Of a stretch of DNA of 64,000 bases, positions 59,209 through 64,000 are shown in pieces (the first letter of the stretch is position 1; each line of letters begins with the position of its first letter). The DNA comes from Chitinophaga pinensis (GTDB lineage Bacteria; Bacteroidota; Bacteroidia; Chitinophagales; Chitinophagaceae). The DNA lies in the NCBI GenBank assembly GCA_902167325.1, contig LR632930.1:3224001-3288000 (forward strand), given 5' to 3'. Position numbers and translations under genes: made by a program. Below the pieces are notes generated by a model that was not told the origin of the DNA, ran no database searches, and worked only from the letters and a program-made list of their open reading frames with translations.

Positions 59209-60417
59209 ATGGATCAGCTAAAATTGAAATTGCAGGAGTATTACCAAAACTACCGGAAGCTGGATAAACAGCCGAAACAGGAAGCCGTTGCCAAAGGGGC
59301 AACAGCCGTGCATGATCTGGAGAGCGACATCCTCACCCAGTTTGGCCTGCCCGTTTCCAAAAGGTTTGTACAGATTCTGCATGATTTTGTGAACCACGGA
59401 AGCGTAAATGATCAACTACTAGATTATGTCAGCCGTAAATTGCGCACCGCCGCACGGAAATATTTACTCTCACCCGTCATGAGCGATCTCGATCTGCTCA
59501 CACAGGCGATGGAACAGAAAAGGAGCCCGTTTGACGTACTCCCCGAACTGGGATACCCCGCCAACGACTATGGCGTTTTCCTCATCGGGGAACTGCTCTA
59601 CCGCCGTAATATGCCCGCGCAGGACATTATCGATGAACTGCAGCGCGTACAACAGCACAACAGCTGGGAAGATCTCATCGTACTGTCTAAGATCAGCAGC
59701 TACAGCTCCCACGAACTATACACCAAACTGAAGAAATATCAGCTCCGGTTCGTGGACGATTTCATCCAGCACATTCACCGCCAGGAAACCACCCGCCCCG
59801 CGGCAAGGAAAAGACTGTCGCCCGCCGAAGAAGGGTATAAGCCCAACTACAAAACCATTTCCAAAGTACTGGTAGAGGATATCGTGTTCGACGATAAAAC
59901 CACGCCCAGCCTCTTCGGAAAGCAGAAAACCGGCAGCCGTTACACCCGTATCACCATCGGCCTGGAGTTCTCCGAACTTAACCAGTTGCTCATGGCCAGC
60001 GGAGACCTCGGTGTTCAGATCAGCAACGCCATCAAAAAGCGCCTCGCCAATCCCGCCAGTGCCAAACCCCTCGTAATCGACATTAAAGCCGAATTCGGGG
60101 AGCCGCTGAAGCTGGACAGCGTATACCTCGAAGTATACAAACCCCAGCACCAGGAAAACGGGAAGTGGGCAGAAGATAAAGACCCTTTCTACTTCGTAGA
60201 CAAAATCCTGTCTAAGAAAGAATTCGAAAAACGGTCTAAAGAAGCAGAAGTGAAAACCAAGATCCAGGAATGCCTGGAACTCATCGGTGGCTCCTATGTA
60301 TACTACCAGCGCCTCCGCCGCCTCGGTATCACAGAAGATGAAGCCAAACTGCGCGCAGGCCTGCAGGACGAACTCCTGTACAAGCTGAGCTACTATCTCA
60401 ACAAACTGAAAGACTAA
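59209..60417 (+). CDS. Unknown cytoplasmic protein
   Basis: About 402 residues. I do not recognise the family. A GTG at 59182 in the same frame would add nine residues; ATG at 59209 (MDQLKLKLQEYYQNY) is more usual. There is no signal peptide or membrane helix. The first 190 residues are helical and charged (DLLTQAMEQKRSPFDVLPELG, DIIDELQRVQQHNSWEDLIVLSKISSYSSHEL). The middle has a beta-rich part (GSRYTRITIGLEFSEL, KPLVIDIKAEFGEPLKLDSVYLEVY), and the end is helical again. A leader with a terminator-like hairpin precedes it and a strong terminator follows. Confidence 0.75.
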   Translation: MDQLKLKLQEYYQNYRKLDKQPKQEAVAKGATAVHDLESDILTQFGLPVSKRFVQILHDFVNHGSVNDQLLDYVSRKLRTAARKYLLSPVMSDLDLLTQAMEQKRSPFDVLPELGYPANDYGVFLIGELLYRRNMPAQDIIDELQRVQQHNSWEDLIVLSKISSYSSHELYTKLKKYQLRFVDDFIQHIHRQETTRPAARKRLSPAEEGYKPNYKTISKVLVEDIVFDDKTTPSLFGKQKTGSRYTRITIGLEFSELNQLLMASGDLGVQISNAIKKRLANPASAKPLVIDIKAEFGEPLKLDSVYLEVYKPQHQENGKWAEDKDPFYFVDKILSKKEFEKRSKEAEVKTKIQECLELIGGSYVYYQRLRRLGITEDEAKLRAGLQDELLYKLSYYLNKLKD

Positions 60418-60452
60418 TCCGATATTTTAAAAGATCCTTGCTGTGTAAGCAG

Positions 60453-60481
60453 AAAAGGCCTCCCGGGAAGGGAGGCCTTTT
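60453..60481 (+). terminator. Intrinsic terminator after the gene ending at 60417
   Basis: A perfect 12-bp stem AAAAGGCCTCCC (60453-60464) / GGGAGGCCTTTT (60470-60481) with a five-base loop. Confidence 0.88.
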
Positions 60482-60542
60482 GCATTGGTACCAGTCAGCA
60501 TTTATTGCGCAACACCCACGGGATCGTTTATTGGTGCAAACG

Positions 60543-60571
60543 AAAAAGCCCTCCGGCTTACCGGAGGGCTT
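60543..60571 (-). terminator. Terminator of the MG2-like protein gene
   Basis: AAGCCCTCCGG/CCGGAGGGCTT (60546-60556 / 60561-60571), with five T next to it on the minus strand, 22 bases after the stop at 60594. Confidence 0.87.
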
Positions 60572-60593
60572 CCTATACTGAGGTAAGCAAATC

Positions 60594-63029
60594 CTAGAAG
60601 TATTTCTCCACCCTGCCTACGCGGCCAAACTGGTCCATAGATTCTACCACCACGCGGAAGTTCTTCGTTTGATCGTTGTTGTAGAAGATCAGACGGGTTG
60701 TGTGGCTGATGGTATCTACCACCAGGTTGGGGTTCCAGTACAGCGTAAGGCGCTTATCGGGCAGCTCGTGCTGTGCTTTCTTCACCGCGTAATCAGGACT
60801 GTAAAACTCCTTGATAATGCGGTAACCGCCTTTCTTCAGCAGCTCCAGTTTACGGGCATTGGGATCAGGACGGGTATCGCCGCCTCTGCGGGTCCAGATG
60901 GCAATAGCGCCATTGGCACCACCCATACCACCCATGAACGGGGGACGGAACACCTTGATCAGCGCAACATCCGCCATGGGGATGTTAGCTACGGTACCCA
61001 CATCTACCGGCATCTGGTCGAGGAACACGCCGGGTGCTCCACCGCGCCAGCTGAGGGAAGGGTTACTGATATCGCCCTGGATCTGCAGGCCCGGAACACG
61101 TGCCTGTAAATACTGGAATACGTTAAAGTTAGTAGGCGTTTCATTTGTAAGGTCGAAGGTGTAACCATTATCGCTGCTGAACATACCACTTGCGTAACGG
61201 GAATTGGTGGTTTCTGCCGCTGTCGGTTTCCGTGCATTCACATCCACTGCTTTCAGCTGAATGGTGCGGTTGCTGATCATCCGGTTTACGCTGTTGCCTT
61301 CCATTACGGTGCTCAGGTAATTCTTCAGGATACGGTTATCCATCGGAGGGGGCGGTAACAGGGGAATAGGTGTTTTTACCGGTGCATAAATATCGAAGAA
61401 GTGACGGTCAAATTCCACCACCACATCTCTGTTCTTCTTGGCATCCATCTGTCCCTGGAAGTAGAAGAGGGCCGTATCACCGAACATGAGGTTATTCAAC
61501 TCGAATGTGCCATCCGGCTTCACCGGAGCGGAGAGGAAGTTAGAGGTACTGTCTTTCGGTATGCGGACCAGGAAGTTCACATTGCCCCCCGTTAAAGGCT
61601 GCCGTGCGGTAGACATGGCTTTGCCCGTAATAGTAACACCCTGCTCGTAAGGGAATTTGATGGTGGGGAATTTATCCTGCAGAATCTCCTGCCAGTTAAA
61701 CCTTCTCCATCCGTTGGTCATCATCACGAGGTCGAGCGCCTGAAGGGTGGAAGCACTATCGTTCCTGAAATACCAGTACGGGTTGTGCACATATCCTCTC
61801 AGGTCGGAAGTGAGGAAGGTATGAGTAATGATGTTATTGGCGTTGGGATCGAAAGCCACCTGATCGGCATCCGTGATAGATGCACTGATACGGCCGCGCA
61901 TGGAATCCGGTACCTGGAGCACCAGTTCGGAACGCATCCGGGGCGCTTTATTCAGCTCCTGCGGATCGAGGAAGAACTCGAGGGAATCGGTCTGCCCTTT
62001 TACATATACGATGCGCTCGCTGAGGGGCGTGCCCTTCTGGTCGAACACCGTAAGCTGCATAATGCCGGTTGGGAGATTATTGGCAGGGATCAATCCGCTT
62101 ACCTTTCCTTCGGCCACATTGAGTTCAGCCTTATAGATCACCTGATTGCGCATCTGGGCGATGAGCAGCATCTCGTTCTGCTCTGCCGCCAGTCCGTTGA
62201 AGCCGGTGAGGTAGAAGATGCGCTGCCCGCGGTTGTAAACTTTCAGGGCTATGCCGGAAGTCTTTATTGCGGGAAGGTTGAAGGTTTTTTCCTGTTTGGC
62301 CGCATTGGTGATCACGGCTTTATACGTTTCTCCGGGCGCGGGCTTCAGTTCAAAGGTGCCCATACCGTCGTGCAGCGTTTCTATCACCGCGGCCTGGTTG
62401 CCCTTGCTGTCGCGCACAATACCGGCCACTTTAATGGGATACCCGTTTTCATCGATGGCTTTAAAAGCCACGGCACTGCTAACGTCCTGTATCAGGTCGC
62501 CGCCTTCGGGGAAGAACTGTACGGAGTAATCTTTCGGTGCCGCCGTTTCACCGGCTTTCCCGGTTTTAGGATCAAATACCTGTATGTTTTTGAAGAACAT
62601 GAACGTGGTGTCGAAGTTCAGCATCCAGGCGGTGTAAGCGCGGAGCTGATAAAGGCCGGGTTTGGTATTTTCCGCAAGGGTGAATTCCCCGGCCGCGCCG
62701 CCGTCGTAAATCAACACCATTTCCTTCTGCACTACCACACCTTTGGCATCACGCAGCTCCGCATAGAGGTTGCGGGCACCATATGCCGGAAGGTCGTTCA
62801 GTGTTACATACCCTGAGAACCAGATCGTTTCGCCTGCGGCGTAATAATCTTTGTCCAGATGCAGGTACACTTTCTCCTGCGGGTAATTATTGGTGAACTT
62901 CTCTAATGCCTGAATGATTCTTTCTGTCCAGTCTGCAGGTGTGGAGAAGCCCGAAGCTCCCCATGCGCCGAAGCCTAAAAGACAGGCTGCAAGCAGTACG
63001 CGGAGTTTTTTCAGGGATGTTTGTTGCAT
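60594..63029 (-). CDS. MG2-domain and TonB-plug-domain outer-membrane protein
   Basis: About 811 residues. The frame opens at 63065; ATG at 63029 starts the signal peptide (MQQTSLKKLRVLLAACLLGF). Residues about 50-140 form an alpha-2-macroglobulin MG2-like domain (EKVYLHLDKDYYAAGETIWFSGYV), followed by further beta-sandwich domains. Near the C-terminus is a plug-like segment (NVFQYLQARVPGLQI, GAPGVFLDQMPVDVG, VALIKVFRPPFMGG) without a barrel. This architecture is common in Bacteroidota beside TonB systems; the function is unknown. It may be anchored at the outer membrane or act as a scaffold for a receptor encoded elsewhere. Confidence 0.85.
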   Translation of the reverse strand: MQQTSLKKLRVLLAACLLGFGAWGASGFSTPADWTERIIQALEKFTNNYPQEKVYLHLDKDYYAAGETIWFSGYVTLNDLPAYGARNLYAELRDAKGVVVQKEMVLIYDGGAAGEFTLAENTKPGLYQLRAYTAWMLNFDTTFMFFKNIQVFDPKTGKAGETAAPKDYSVQFFPEGGDLIQDVSSAVAFKAIDENGYPIKVAGIVRDSKGNQAAVIETLHDGMGTFELKPAPGETYKAVITNAAKQEKTFNLPAIKTSGIALKVYNRGQRIFYLTGFNGLAAEQNEMLLIAQMRNQVIYKAELNVAEGKVSGLIPANNLPTGIMQLTVFDQKGTPLSERIVYVKGQTDSLEFFLDPQELNKAPRMRSELVLQVPDSMRGRISASITDADQVAFDPNANNIITHTFLTSDLRGYVHNPYWYFRNDSASTLQALDLVMMTNGWRRFNWQEILQDKFPTIKFPYEQGVTITGKAMSTARQPLTGGNVNFLVRIPKDSTSNFLSAPVKPDGTFELNNLMFGDTALFYFQGQMDAKKNRDVVVEFDRHFFDIYAPVKTPIPLLPPPPMDNRILKNYLSTVMEGNSVNRMISNRTIQLKAVDVNARKPTAAETTNSRYASGMFSSDNGYTFDLTNETPTNFNVFQYLQARVPGLQIQGDISNPSLSWRGGAPGVFLDQMPVDVGTVANIPMADVALIKVFRPPFMGGMGGANGAIAIWTRRGGDTRPDPNARKLELLKKGGYRIIKEFYSPDYAVKKAQHELPDKRLTLYWNPNLVVDTISHTTRLIFYNNDQTKNFRVVVESMDQFGRVGRVEKYF

Positions 63030-63150
63030 GGATTGCGGGTCGTTTAATGTACCAAGATAATACATTACGAATAATTAGTAGGAGGGAGCTTCTTTTTTTT
63101 AACATTTCGTTTTTTGCGAAATTGCGCCCGTATACAGGCGAATAACAGAT

Positions 63151-64000
63151 ATGGAACACTCTCAAACCGAACAGGCCGACCTGATTGTAACCGGTGGCGG
63201 CGCTGCCGGATTTTTTTGTGCGGTAAACGCAGCAAGGCTCCATCCCGGTAAGAAAGTGGTGTTGCTGGAGAAGACGGGCAAAGTACTCTCTAAAGTAAAA
63301 GTATCCGGCGGCGGCCGCTGTAACGTGACCCATGCGCTCGACAGCGTCAGCGAACTGGTGAAGCGATACCCCCGTGGCGGTAACTTCCTGAAGAAGTCTT
63401 TCTCCCGATTCTATGTGCCCGATACCATCCAATGGTTCGCGGAGCGCGATGTAACGCTCAAAACGGAAGCCGACGGCAGGATGTTCCCCGATACTGACGA
63501 TTCGCAGACGATCATCGACTGCCTCCTCCGCGAGGCCGACCGCCATAAGGTACAGGTGCGCCGCCATGCCGATGTACTGGCACTGGAACGTGAAGCCGGC
63601 AATTGGAAAGTATCCCTCGCAGGGGGCGCCTCCATCTCGGCCTCCCATATCTGCATCGCTGCAGGCGGGTATGCCGCTACGGATAAGTTCAATTACCTCA
63701 CGGCCACGGGCCATACCATAGAAACACCAGCCCCTTCATTGTTCACCTTCAACATGCCGGGCAACCCGGTAACGGAACTCATGGGCGTGGCGGTCCCCGA
63801 AGCCGGGGTGCGCATCGCAGGCAGTAAGCTGGCGGAGAAAGGCCCTTTGCTGATCACCCACTGGGGGATGAGCGGCCCCGCTGTGCTGCGGCTTTCTGCA
63901 TGGGGAGCACGCTACCTGCAGGAACAATCCTATAAATTCACCCTCATCGTAAACTGGCTGCCCGATATGAACGAAAACGCCCTGCGCGATGCCTGGCCAC
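63151..64000 (+). CDS. HI0933/BaiN-type FAD-dependent oxidoreductase, N-terminal part
   Basis: The first 283 codons of a flavoprotein that runs off the right edge. It has the FAD dinucleotide motif LIVTGGGAAGFFCAVNAA (residues about 11-28), VVLLEKTGKVLSKVKVSGGGRCNVTH, which is diagnostic for the HI0933 (YhiN/BaiN-like, aminoacetone oxidase family) group, ADGRMFPDTDDSQTI, and PLLITHWGMSGPAVLRLSAWG. The physiological substrate is usually unknown. The start ATG at 63151 lies 121 bp from the divergent MG2-like gene. The open frame is complete to the window end. Confidence 0.93.
   Translation, partial: MEHSQTEQADLIVTGGGAAGFFCAVNAARLHPGKKVVLLEKTGKVLSKVKVSGGGRCNVTHALDSVSELVKRYPRGGNFLKKSFSRFYVPDTIQWFAERDVTLKTEADGRMFPDTDDSQTIIDCLLREADRHKVQVRRHADVLALEREAGNWKVSLAGGASISASHICIAAGGYAATDKFNYLTATGHTIETPAPSLFTFNMPGNPVTELMGVAVPEAGVRIAGSKLAEKGPLLITHWGMSGPAVLRLSAWGARYLQEQSYKFTLIVNWLPDMNENALRDAWP

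Overview
The window looks like chromosome from a Bacteroidota of the Chitinophagaceae type (Chitinophaga or a close relative). Evidence: SusC/SusD pairs with STN domains, an ECF sigma/FecR cascade, LytS/LytTR signalling, DUF5117-type metalloproteases, a T9SS C-terminal sorting domain, RHS genes of the Chitinophaga kind, and promoters matching the Bacteroidota primary-sigma consensus (TTTG, about 20 nt, TAnnTTTG) in front of both tRNA genes. Genes are dense, mid-GC, and separated by strong intrinsic terminators.

Layout. 1-666: end of a DUF5007-like protein. 0.7-4.9 kb: LytTR/LytS two-component pair and a TonB-type receptor. 5-9.6 kb: a minus-strand run of gamma-glutamyltransferase, DinB-like protein, lipoprotein, BioF-like PLP enzyme and TraB/GumN protein. 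9.7-15 kb: M14 peptidase, redoxin, YihY, MltG. 15.1-20.3 kb: operon miaB, sigma-54 activator, lptE, acidic repeat protein, secG. 20.4-24.5 kb: a large secreted sugar dehydrogenase behind a promoter carrying a LacI-type operator. 24.6-27.9 kb: tRNA-Gly(CCC), an unknown gene, an array of phased 11-bp units, two tandem paralogous membrane proteins and a TonB-like protein. 27.9-31.7 kb: degenerate accessory island with a macro-domain gene fossil, a 5'-truncated RHS gene broken by an in-frame stop, its HNH-type toxin tip and a probable immunity gene. 31.7-48 kb: a lipoprotein, then a complete ECF sigma / FecR / SusC / SusD / DUF4843 / PKD-like / two-metalloprotease uptake locus. 48-54.7 kb: Fe-S redox operon, PyrR-like phosphoribosyltransferase, DUF2279, phosphohexomutase, Pcm. 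54.8-58.4 kb: TonB-type receptor, a second phased 11-bp array, DUF445, tRNA-His. 58.5-64 kb: frameshifted DUF4180 gene, an unknown protein, an MG2-like outer-membrane protein and the start of a HI0933-type flavoprotein.

The most unusual signal is the pair of intergenic arrays (about 25.84-26.04 kb and 57.46-57.64 kb) built from degenerate units repeating every 11 bp with a shared TACNGT core on the same strand. They are neither coding nor CRISPR, and no feature class I know explains them. The other notable signals are the LacI-type operator between the -33 and -7 boxes upstream of the sugar dehydrogenase and the decayed RHS/macro-domain island.
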